This document shows, one piece after another, positions 17,518 through 25,098 of a stretch of 64,000 nucleotides of DNA (positions are counted from its first letter, which is position 1; each line of letters starts with the position of its first letter). The position numbers and the translations under genes are program-made. Location: the NCBI GenBank assembly GCA_963737555.1, contig CAVTTB010000002.1, positions 348,940-412,939 on the forward strand. Reading direction: 5' to 3'. Source of the stretch: JAHJQQ01 sp963737555 (GTDB lineage Bacteria; Pseudomonadota; Gammaproteobacteria; Thiohalobacterales; Thiohalobacteraceae). The notes under the pieces were generated by a model, which worked only from the letters and a program-made list of their open reading frames with translations, was not told the origin of the DNA and ran no database searches.

Positions 17518-19206
17518 TTATGGATACCGCCCCCAGCAAGTCGCTTCTTCCGACAGCGCCTCTAGCAATTCCGTCAGATGTCGTTCGTAATGGTTCCAGC
17601 GCCCAACCGAACTGTCGTACAGCGGCTGGCGTACCTGGTCGTAGCTCGCAGTATTGACGTAGCGCTTCGACGCGTGAAAATTCAGGCAGTCGTCATGCCA
17701 GGATAGGCCGCAGAATTCCAGCAACTTGCGCACGCTCGCCTCCGGCGCGGCGACGATGGATTCATAGGCAATATCCAGAATCGGCAGCGACAACGTCTCG
17801 TGCCAATACGTCATCAAGTCGCGATAGATGCCATATACCTCGCCGAGCATGCGCAGGCTGGTCGAATAGGCATGCGTGTTGCCGAAGTTCTGGAAGAAGC
17901 AGGATAGACAGGTGTCGCGCGGGTCACGCTGGATATGGATGATGCGCGCCTCCGGAAGCAGGCGCTGGATCAGGCCGAGGCGTTCGTAATTCGGCGGGAG
18001 TTTGTCGGTGACATAACGTGCGCCCTGGCCGATCTCCGCGATCGCCGCGCGGTAGCTTTCCCTCAGGCGCGCCATCTCCGCGGACGACACGCCGGCGAGA
18101 CAGTCCGGATACGGCTCGGTACGCCCGAGGATCTCGGCAGCCGCGCGTTCGATCTCCGGCAGCACTTCCAATTCGCCGCCCGCCGCGGCGTCGGGGTGGC
18201 TGGCGAGGATCTGTTCTACCAGCGAGGTGCCCGAACGCGGCATGCCGACGATAAAGATCGGAATCGGCGCGGTATCCGGTTTGACCTCGGCCTCCGCAAT
18301 ATCGGACCGGGAGAATACCTGCTTGATGCGCTCGACCTTGGCGCGATAAGCCGGCATAGTGAAGGGCATCTGCGTGAGCCGATTGCCGGCTGCGTAATGC
18401 ATGAACGCCGTATCGTAATCACCGGCCTTGTCGCACAATTTACCGAGCGCGAAATGCAATTCCTGCTGCTGCGAGGGCGCCAAACCGCCGCGAGACAGCA
18501 CATTATTCAGCAATGCCTTGGCCTGCTCCACCGCTGCGTATCTGGGGGCGAGCAACGCATAGGCTATGGCGATATTCGGCGTCGCCCTCCCCTGCGCGAC
18601 CACCGGCTGCAACAAGGTCCAAGCCGCATCCTTGTCGCCCAGATGCTCCCGTATCAGCGACTTACCGGCCACCGCATCAGGATGTCCCGGCCGATGAGTC
18701 AATGCTTGCTCATAACACCGCAGCGCCTCGTCCATGCGTCCCTGAAACACATGCAGATTGCCGAGGAACACGGCCGCATCCGCCAAGCCCGGCACCAGTT
18801 GCAGTGCGCGCTCGAAATGCGCGACCGCATCGCCGTGCCGTCCGAGATCGCGCAACAGGCAACCCATCTGCATATGTCCTTCGGCGAAATCAGGGCGCAG
18901 TTGCAGCATGCGCGCGAACACCGGCGCCGCCTCCGGCAGGCGCTGCTGCATCACCAGGGCGAGGCCGAGATAGCAATAATGCATGTACGCCGACGGCTCC
19001 AAGGCCACCAGCGCGCGATAGCACGCCTCGGCGTCGCGGAACTCGCCGAGCTGGCCGTGAATCGCACCCAGCATGGCGAGCACCTGCGGCTGGCGCGGCA
19101 GTGCAGCAAGCAAGCGCTGACCCAACGCGCGCGCCTCCGCCAGACGCCCGGTCTGGAACAGGCGCGCGAGCTCGGGGAGTTGCTTGTGTGCCTGAGCCGG
19201 CTTCAC
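17518..19206 (-). CDS. TPR-sulfotransferase fusion protein
   Basis: A 562-aa cytoplasmic protein. TPRs cover about 10-250 (for example ACYRALVALEPSAYMHYCYL, AVAHFERALQLVPGLADAAV). The C-terminal sulfotransferase begins about 315 with the PAPS loop IFIVGMPRSGTSLVEQILAS; the 3'-phosphate site is IIHIQRDPRDTCLSCFFQNF. YVTDKLPPNYERLGLI and PILDIAYESIVAAPE follow the usual pattern. The GTG at 19206 is chosen: it follows GAGG and lies 10 bases after the stop of the module gene at 19217. An in-frame GTG at 19263 would overlap that gene. Likely role: sulfation of a surface protein or its glycan. Confidence 0.88.
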   Translation of the reverse strand: MKPAQAHKQLPELARLFQTGRLAEARALGQRLLAALPRQPQVLAMLGAIHGQLGEFRDAEACYRALVALEPSAYMHYCYLGLALVMQQRLPEAAPVFARMLQLRPDFAEGHMQMGCLLRDLGRHGDAVAHFERALQLVPGLADAAVFLGNLHVFQGRMDEALRCYEQALTHRPGHPDAVAGKSLIREHLGDKDAAWTLLQPVVAQGRATPNIAIAYALLAPRYAAVEQAKALLNNVLSRGGLAPSQQQELHFALGKLCDKAGDYDTAFMHYAAGNRLTQMPFTMPAYRAKVERIKQVFSRSDIAEAEVKPDTAPIPIFIVGMPRSGTSLVEQILASHPDAAAGGELEVLPEIERAAAEILGRTEPYPDCLAGVSSAEMARLRESYRAAIAEIGQGARYVTDKLPPNYERLGLIQRLLPEARIIHIQRDPRDTCLSCFFQNFGNTHAYSTSLRMLGEVYGIYRDLMTYWHETLSLPILDIAYESIVAAPEASVRKLLEFCGLSWHDDCLNFHASKRYVNTASYDQVRQPLYDSSVGRWNHYERHLTELLEALSEEATCWGRYP

Positions 19207-19216
19207 GGAAGCCTCA

Positions 19217-19930
19217 TTATTTTCTGGAATGGAAGCGGCCCAAGGCCAAACCGACAAGGCCACTCGCGAACAGCCACGCCGCGGCGGGAATCGGCACTGG
19301 CGGTATCAAGGCAAACGAAGTCACGACACCCTCCAGGTGCAGAAAATAACGTACCCCGCCAAACCCCGAGGGATCGCCGAGCGGAACCGTTGCCGCGTAA
19401 TTCAGGGTATAGCTATCCCCATAGATACCACTCCAGTCCAAGCGCGCCACACCGTTGCTGTAACCCGTGCAGTAGACGCCGGCCGTGCTGCAATTGAGCG
19501 GCGTCCAGCTGCCCGAGTTCAAGGGCGTGGAAACGCTATTCCAGAACCAGGACCAGCCGCTGAAATTCAATCCACTCGTCGTTCCACCTGTCACGGGCGC
19601 GGTGGTGTAATGGCCACCAGGGAATCCAAAAAACTGGTAATTATCGATCTCGCCCGGAGACTGCGTTACACCCACCACGATTCCGCCCGCCGAGCCGGGA
19701 GAGATTGCCGTCTTTTCCACGTTCGCTATTTTTGAATTCGCATCGCAATCGCACATGAAATACGAACCGCTGGTCACGTTGAAGAAGTTTCCGTTCGAAT
19801 CAAATTGCGGCGCACCGGGCGTGATGGTCAGTAAATCGCCCCCCAGAAGCATCGCCGCCTGCGCAGCCAGGCCCGTCGAACCCAGCACCACCGCTAGACT
19901 GCCGCACAACACTGTCTTCTGTATCTTCAT
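19217..19930 (-). CDS. FSGW-module protein with VPxPA-type PEP-CTERM signal
   Basis: A 237-aa protein with signal peptide MKIQKTVLCGSLAVVLGSTG ending LAAQAA. Motifs: LTITPGAPQFDSNGNFFNV, GSYFMCDCDANSKIANVEKT, SPGSAGGIVVGVTQSPGEID, GLNFSGWSWFWNS, GYSNGVARLDWSGIYGDSYT, VPLGDPSGFGGVRYFLHLEG. The tail is VPIPAAAWLFASGLVGLALG then RFHSRK. CDCDAN replaces the usual GMDTNGN and has an unusual Cys pair in the calcium-loop-like segment. AAGGAGG precedes the ATG at 19930. The TPR-sulfotransferase gene follows after 10 bases. Confidence 0.92.
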   Translation of the reverse strand: MKIQKTVLCGSLAVVLGSTGLAAQAAMLLGGDLLTITPGAPQFDSNGNFFNVTSGSYFMCDCDANSKIANVEKTAISPGSAGGIVVGVTQSPGEIDNYQFFGFPGGHYTTAPVTGGTTSGLNFSGWSWFWNSVSTPLNSGSWTPLNCSTAGVYCTGYSNGVARLDWSGIYGDSYTLNYAATVPLGDPSGFGGVRYFLHLEGVVTSFALIPPVPIPAAAWLFASGLVGLALGRFHSRK

Positions 19931-20000
19931 TACCGTTTCCTCCTTATGAATGCGCCTGCGCGCCATTGTTGTTGACTGCCTTATCTTAATAAATGATCTC

Positions 20001-21824
20001 TTACCCAAGCCCCGCCCGATTACCGCCCCCCACTCCCTCGACATACCGTTCCCACATCCCGAGATAAGCCTGTTCCAAATGGCGCGTGAATCGTGGCGCG
20101 TCGCACAGGGGCGACGCCGCCATACGCGAACGCAATGCTTGGTGCAGTCGACTCAGGCAATCGAGATCGGTCGCCAGCTTGATGGCCGTTTCGATGTACG
20201 CCTCAGGGGTGTTCGCTATCAGTTCCGGAAGACCCAGATTGCTTAATTGGCTCACGCCCACCCTACCCGCGTGCGTGGCGCCTGCCAGGGTGACAACGGG
20301 CACGCCCATCCATAGCGCCTCACAGCTTGTGGTGGTGCCGTTGTAGGGGAAAGTGTCTAGGCCGATGTCGATCGCCCGATAACGTTCGAGATGAGCCGTC
20401 TGGATCGCATCATGGCCAAGTAGCTCAAGCCGGTTGGCCCCAATCCTCGCATTCGCAAAAAGCTCGCGAACATATCTCTGGGTGATATTCGCGCCTAGCC
20501 CGAAATTCTTCAGCACTAGGCGCGAACCGGGCACGGCTTGCAGGATCTTGGCCCAGATCGCGATCAACTCCGGTGAAATTTTTGCCTGGTGATTGAAGGA
20601 ACCGAACGTAACATAACCGTTCGCTCGCGCCGGGAGTTCCGACACCTCGGGCGCGTTCTCCGATGGCTTGTAACAGGAAAAACACTCCGGTAGACGTACT
20701 AGCGCTTCGGAGTGGAGATGCTCGGTCATGCCCACGGGATCCGCAAAGCCATCCGTAATACGGTAGTCCATGACGGATAAACCAGTGGTACTGGGGTAGC
20801 CAAGCCACGCGACCTGGATCGGTGCCGGTTTACGGCAAAACACCAATAACCGATTCAACGCCGTATGACCATTCAAATCGACCAGAATATCGATCTGATC
20901 ATCGCGTATTTGCTTGGCTACTGCATCGTCCGACATGCGGGTGATATCGCACCACTGATCCGCAAGCGTCTTCAGGCGCTCGGTCACCTCATCTTCCTGG
21001 GTGTTATTGGAATAGCAGACGATCTCGAAGCGGTTGTGATCGTGGTTTTCCAAAACCGACTCGATAAACCAGGTCACCGAATGCTGCTTGAAATCGGAGG
21101 AGACATAGCCAACTTTAATTCGGCGCTCAATTGAAAGTGAGTTAGCGTGCTTCTGGATGGAGGCGGCAAACCGCGGCTCATAGCGCTTCGCGAAGTCCAG
21201 ATGCATGTTATAGACGGAACCCGGGTCGCCATTAAAAACGTAATTGAGCGCAAACAGCATATTGCTATTGGCGTCGACGTAATCCGGTCTGATCTGTAGT
21301 GCGCGCTTGTAATGAGCGAGCGCCTGACTGATCTTGCCTTGCGCCGTCAGCACCAACCCCAGATTATTGTGCGCCTCGGCAAACTCCGGATTCAGCGCTA
21401 TCGCCCGCTCATAATGCGGGGCGGCCTGATCCATTTTATTCTGTCCCGTTAGCACAAGTGCGAGATTGCAGTGTGCCTCGGCGTGAGTGGGATTCAGCGC
21501 CAGCGCGCGCTCATATTGCGCTGCGGCCTCTGCCATCCTGCCCAGCGCCGCCAGTGCATTGCCCAGGTTGTTGTGGGCCTGTGCATCCGCTCTTAATGAG
21601 AGGGACAGGGCAAACTGCTCGGCCGCTTGCTCCATCAAACCTTGCTCTGCTAGACGATTGCCCGACTCGTACAGGCGGCGGGCTTCCTCAAACACACCCG
21701 GTTTTAGTTGCTGCCCAACCGCGGCCGGCTTCACACGCTGCTGTGGGCCCTCACTCCCACAGCAGCGCTTATATTTCTTGCCGGACCCGCACGGGCAAGG
21801 ATCGTTGCGTCCAGGGCAGGTCAT
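20001..21824 (-). CDS. SEC-C/TPR GT41-family (SPINDLY-like) glycosyltransferase
   Basis: A 607-aa paralogue of the 12505 protein. The SEC-C motif CPCGSGKKYKRCCG has Cys 10, 12, 21, 22. TPRs span about 45-220 (AAAQYERALALNPTHAEAHC, ALAHYKRALQIRPDYVDANS). GT41 motifs: RIKVGYVSSDFKQHSVTWF, DILVDLNGHTALNRLLVF, PAPIQVAWLGYPSTTGLSV, MDYRITDGFADPVGM, TFGSFNHQAKI, DTFPYNGTTTSCEALWMGVP, GRVGVSQLSNLGL. Its ATG overlaps the stop of the module gene at 21821 by 4 bases, so the two are made from one transcript and probably coupled. The natural guess is that it glycosylates that module protein or its siblings before export; this is inference. Confidence 0.92.
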   Translation of the reverse strand: MTCPGRNDPCPCGSGKKYKRCCGSEGPQQRVKPAAVGQQLKPGVFEEARRLYESGNRLAEQGLMEQAAEQFALSLSLRADAQAHNNLGNALAALGRMAEAAAQYERALALNPTHAEAHCNLALVLTGQNKMDQAAPHYERAIALNPEFAEAHNNLGLVLTAQGKISQALAHYKRALQIRPDYVDANSNMLFALNYVFNGDPGSVYNMHLDFAKRYEPRFAASIQKHANSLSIERRIKVGYVSSDFKQHSVTWFIESVLENHDHNRFEIVCYSNNTQEDEVTERLKTLADQWCDITRMSDDAVAKQIRDDQIDILVDLNGHTALNRLLVFCRKPAPIQVAWLGYPSTTGLSVMDYRITDGFADPVGMTEHLHSEALVRLPECFSCYKPSENAPEVSELPARANGYVTFGSFNHQAKISPELIAIWAKILQAVPGSRLVLKNFGLGANITQRYVRELFANARIGANRLELLGHDAIQTAHLERYRAIDIGLDTFPYNGTTTSCEALWMGVPVVTLAGATHAGRVGVSQLSNLGLPELIANTPEAYIETAIKLATDLDCLSRLHQALRSRMAASPLCDAPRFTRHLEQAYLGMWERYVEGVGGGNRAGLG

Positions 21825-22528
21825 TTACGTACACGCCTCCATGCCAGCAGTCCGAACAGACCACTGCCGAACAACCATGCCGCCGCGGGCACCGGCACGA
21901 AACCATCACCCTCCCCCACCGGCCCCACTGTACCCTCAAGATGAATAAAATAGTGCACGCCGCCGAAATACGAGGGATCTTCGAGGGGTACCGTTGCAGC
22001 GTAATCCAACGTATAGCTATTCCCATAGATACCGTTCCAGTCGAAACGTGCTACGCCATTGCTGTAGCCTGTGCAGGGTATGCCAAACGAGGCGCAATTG
22101 ATCGGCACCCATGAACCCGAACCCAGGGGCGTCGAGAGCCCCCACCAATCTATGTTCCAACCGCTGAAGTCCAACCCGCTGGTGGTTCCGCCTGTCACCG
22201 GCGATGTGGTGTAGTGTCCGGCTATCGTATTCCAATACGGCTGCGTATCAATTGCACCCGGCGGCTGGGTCACACCAATCACAATCCCTCTATCCCAAGC
22301 CGGCACCATCGGTGTTTTCTGGTAATTGCGAAGACGCGAATCCCCATGATATTCAAACGAGAAATAAGAACCGCTGGTGACATTCATCAGATAGCCATTC
22401 GAGTCATATACCGGCACACCGGCATTTATACTCAGGAAATCGCCCGTCTGCAGCGTGGCCGCCTGCGCGCCGAGCGCAGCAGTACCCAGCACCGCTGCCA
22501 GCGTGATATTCAATGTCGTTTTGTTCAT
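21821..22528 (-). CDS. FSGW-module protein coupled to a GT41 enzyme
   Basis: A 235-aa protein with signal peptide MNKTTLNITLAAVLGTAALG ending AQAA. Motifs: INAGVPVYDSNGYLMNV, GSYFSFEYHGDSRLRNYQKT, GIVIGVTQPPGAIDT, GLDFSGWNIDWWGLSTPLG, GYSNGVARFDWNGIYGNSYT, VPLEDPSYFGGVHYFIHLEG. The tail is VPVPAAAWLFGSGLFGLLA then WRRVRK. A Cys pair occurs in NCASFGIPC. Its TGA overlaps the ATG of the glycosyltransferase gene (ATGA). There are many Ser/Thr residues in the central part, plausible O-glycan sites. Confidence 0.92.
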   Translation of the reverse strand: MNKTTLNITLAAVLGTAALGAQAATLQTGDFLSINAGVPVYDSNGYLMNVTSGSYFSFEYHGDSRLRNYQKTPMVPAWDRGIVIGVTQPPGAIDTQPYWNTIAGHYTTSPVTGGTTSGLDFSGWNIDWWGLSTPLGSGSWVPINCASFGIPCTGYSNGVARFDWNGIYGNSYTLDYAATVPLEDPSYFGGVHYFIHLEGTVGPVGEGDGFVPVPAAAWLFGSGLFGLLAWRRVRK

Positions 22529-22632
22529 ATCTCTCCCCTCTTTATTGGTCGTTTTTTACCCGCTCACTGCGTTAGTGCACACGCCATGTATCTTGGCAAT
22601 TCCGGACTGACCCGGATGAAATGCCGCCCGCT

Positions 22633-24258
22633 TCAACACTCCGACCGGCGCAGAATGAAAACATACCCTGGTATCGGGATACTGTTTTCCGTGCGCACAG
22701 TGACGTGACCGAAGTCGACCTCGTCCAGCATCTGGGCCTGCGCCAACTCGCGTATATAGCGGCTCGATTGGGCATAACGGCCCGTGGTTTGCAGTTGGTA
22801 GGTTTTCGAATCGTCCACCGCCTCGAGCGAGAATGCAAAATAACCTCCGGGTTTCAGTGCGGTCGTGCAGGCTGCGAACACCCCGGCCAGATCTCCGACG
22901 TAGATGAACACGTCGGTGGCGATGATGAGGTCATAGACGGGACCGGATGCTTGCAGGAATGCAGTGATATCTTCCCGATGCAAGTCATCATAGATCCCGC
23001 GCTCGCTCGCCTTGCCGATCATTGCCGCGGAGAGATCGACGCCGATCAGCCGTTCCGCAATATCACGAAACAATGGGCCACAGAGGCCGGTGCCACAACC
23101 CAGATCGAGCACGTTGAGCCGCACCTGTGATTGGCCAAGCACGCGTCCCACCGCAGCACGCAGGAACTCCGGAATACGGTATTGCAGTTCCTCTACCAGA
23201 TGTTTGTCGAAACGACTGGCGTAATCGTCGAACAATCTGATGACGTAATCAGCAGGCGCGGTACTGGGTGTGGGAGCTTTTCCGAGCATGGACAGCACAT
23301 AGAGCGCTACGACATGGTCGGGCTTGAAGCGTAATATCTGTTCAAAGCATTCAGCAGCGCTTTTGTCTCCTTGGGCCATAAGCAGCCGCCCCAGGTTGTG
23401 ATGCGCGTCGATGAAATCCGGGCTGAGCCGCACGGCCTCGCGGTAACTCGCCTCGGCCTCGGCCATCGGTCGTCCGAGTTCCTGTTGCAGCACACCCAGG
23501 TTGTAATGCACGTGTGATTGGTGCGGGTTGATCCGCAGGGCCTGGTGATAGCTGGCCAGGGCACTGTCGAGGTGACCCTGCTTATAGTGCAATGAACCGA
23601 GACCGACGTGCGCATCGGCACATCCTGGGTTCAAGCACAATGCCTGTTCATAATGGCTACGTGCCTCGTCGAGCCGGTTTTCCATTTTGCATACATTGCC
23701 CAACTCCAGATGTGCATCCGCAAGCCGGGGATCCAGGACAAGAGCCTGCCGCAGCGCGTTTTCCGCTTCCTGCCATCGCTCCGTCCGCGCATGGGCACGG
23801 CCGAGCATGGCCCATGCCATAGCCAGCGCCGGTTGCTGCGCCAGCACCGCCCGGTAATGTTCCACCGCCTCATCGAGCTTTTCGCGGCGGACCAAGGCGT
23901 TTGCAAGATTCATGTGCGCATCGAGCGAATCGGGGTCCAACTCAAGCGTACGTCTAGAGCATTGCTCAGCCTCTTCCATTTCGTCGAGTTGACCGAGCAA
24001 GCCACCGAGCAAGCCACCGAGCATTATCCAGGCTTCTGAGTGATCAGGGTCGATCTTTACCGTTTGGCGCAGATGACTAACGGCTTCCAGCGTTTGGCCG
24101 AGCTCGCGCTTAATCGCACCGAGCATCAACTGAGCTTCGGCGTCTCGCGGATCAAACCCGGATATCCGCTCAAACAAGTCGCAAGCCTGTGCTAATTCGC
24201 CTACCTCAATCAATGCCAGCGCCTGTTCTCGGAGTTCATCGTAATCGGATTGTTTCAT
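22633..24258 (-). CDS. TPR-methyltransferase fusion protein
   Basis: A 541-aa protein without signal peptide. About nine TPRs fill residues 1-335 (ACDLFERISGFDPRDAEAQL, AVEHYRAVLAQQPALAMAWA, ALASYHQALRINPHQSHVHY). The C-terminal SAM methyltransferase (about 375-540) has VLDLGCGTGLCGPLFRDIAE, LIGVDLSAAMIGKASERGIY, IIATDVFIYVGDLAGVF, LKPGGYFAFSLEAVDD and the family tail QTTGRYAQSSRYIRELA. The ATG at 24258 starts the TPR homology; the open frame further upstream is antisense-like shadow of the neighbouring gene. No SEC-C motif is present. It follows the module gene at 24318 by 59 bases. Confidence 0.88.
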   Translation of the reverse strand: MKQSDYDELREQALALIEVGELAQACDLFERISGFDPRDAEAQLMLGAIKRELGQTLEAVSHLRQTVKIDPDHSEAWIMLGGLLGGLLGQLDEMEEAEQCSRRTLELDPDSLDAHMNLANALVRREKLDEAVEHYRAVLAQQPALAMAWAMLGRAHARTERWQEAENALRQALVLDPRLADAHLELGNVCKMENRLDEARSHYEQALCLNPGCADAHVGLGSLHYKQGHLDSALASYHQALRINPHQSHVHYNLGVLQQELGRPMAEAEASYREAVRLSPDFIDAHHNLGRLLMAQGDKSAAECFEQILRFKPDHVVALYVLSMLGKAPTPSTAPADYVIRLFDDYASRFDKHLVEELQYRIPEFLRAAVGRVLGQSQVRLNVLDLGCGTGLCGPLFRDIAERLIGVDLSAAMIGKASERGIYDDLHREDITAFLQASGPVYDLIIATDVFIYVGDLAGVFAACTTALKPGGYFAFSLEAVDDSKTYQLQTTGRYAQSSRYIRELAQAQMLDEVDFGHVTVRTENSIPIPGYVFILRRSEC

Positions 24259-24317
24259 CGGAATTCCATCTGACACTGTTTTGAATGTACATCGTTGGCC
24301 TGAGCGCCGACCCAGGT

Positions 24318-25031
24318 TCAGGTACTGGACTTGCGCCGAACGACACCTAACAACCCTACTAGGCCCGAACCGAACAGCCAAACTGCCGCAGGAACCGGGA
24401 CCTCCGGCACAATTGACGCCACGACACCCTCCAGGTGCAGGAAGTAGCGCACGCCGCCGAAGCCAGACGGATCGCCGACCGGCACGGTCGCCGAGTAGTC
24501 GAGGGTGTAGGCCGAGCCGTACACACCGCTCCACGCGAAGTTCGCCACACCGTTGCTGTAGCCCGTGCCCCAGGCGCCGCCACCCATGTTGATGGCGGGG
24601 ATGCCGTTCCAAGTCGTGGTCCAACCGCTGAAGTCCAAGCCAGCGCTGGTACTACCGGTGATGCCCACCGTGGTGTAGTCACTCCCGACATTGGCCAGGA
24701 AGGCCCATGGAGCGTCAATTGCGTTAGTATCACCGCTGGTAAACCAACCAGAATGGCTAGCCCCCGGGGAGGTAGCCTGACCGATGATGATGCCGGTCGT
24801 ACCCATGGAGAGCGATGATTTCTCGGCACCAGCAATTTTACTGTTGCCGTCAGTATCCATGGCGAAATAGGAACCGCTTGCGACCCCAATCTGGTTTCCG
24901 TTCCCATCATAGGCATAAATGCCCGTGTTCAGGGTAAGCTGGTCGCCGTTGTTGAGCACGGCGGCCTGGGCACCGATGGCCGCAAAACCCAGCACCGCTG
25001 CCAGCGTGGTGTTCAATGTCGTTTTGTTCAT
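24318..25031 (-). CDS. FSGW-module protein with VPxPA-type PEP-CTERM signal
   Basis: A 237-aa protein close to the family consensus. Signal peptide MNKTTLNTTLAAVLGFAAIG ending AQAA. Motifs: LNTGIYAYDGNGNQIGVASG, SYFAMDTDGNSKIAGAEKSS, GIIIGQATSPGASHSG, SAGLDFSGWTTTWNGIPAIN, GYSNGVANFAWSGVYGSAYT, VPVGDPSGFGGVRYFLHLEG. The tail is VPVPAAVWLFGSGLVGLLG then VVRRKSST. GAGGAG precedes the ATG at 25031. It has no Cys. It lies between the SBBP-dockerin gene and the TPR-methyltransferase. Confidence 0.93.
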   Translation of the reverse strand: MNKTTLNTTLAAVLGFAAIGAQAAVLNNGDQLTLNTGIYAYDGNGNQIGVASGSYFAMDTDGNSKIAGAEKSSLSMGTTGIIIGQATSPGASHSGWFTSGDTNAIDAPWAFLANVGSDYTTVGITGSTSAGLDFSGWTTTWNGIPAINMGGGAWGTGYSNGVANFAWSGVYGSAYTLDYSATVPVGDPSGFGGVRYFLHLEGVVASIVPEVPVPAAVWLFGSGLVGLLGVVRRKSST

Positions 25032-25098
25032 GTTTCTCTCCTCTATTGTTAGTGGTTGTTTCACAGCTCGCCGCGTGATCGTAAGCGACTTCAGATAC

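Noticed and set aside
17935..19497. 520-codon plus-strand ORF opposite the TPR-sulfotransferase
   Set aside because: Arg/Gln/His-rich shadow of a clearly coding gene; no start context or homology.
24259..24624. N-terminal extension of the TPR-methyltransferase
   Set aside because: The added residues are the wrong-frame shadow of the module gene at 24318; TPR homology starts at 24258.
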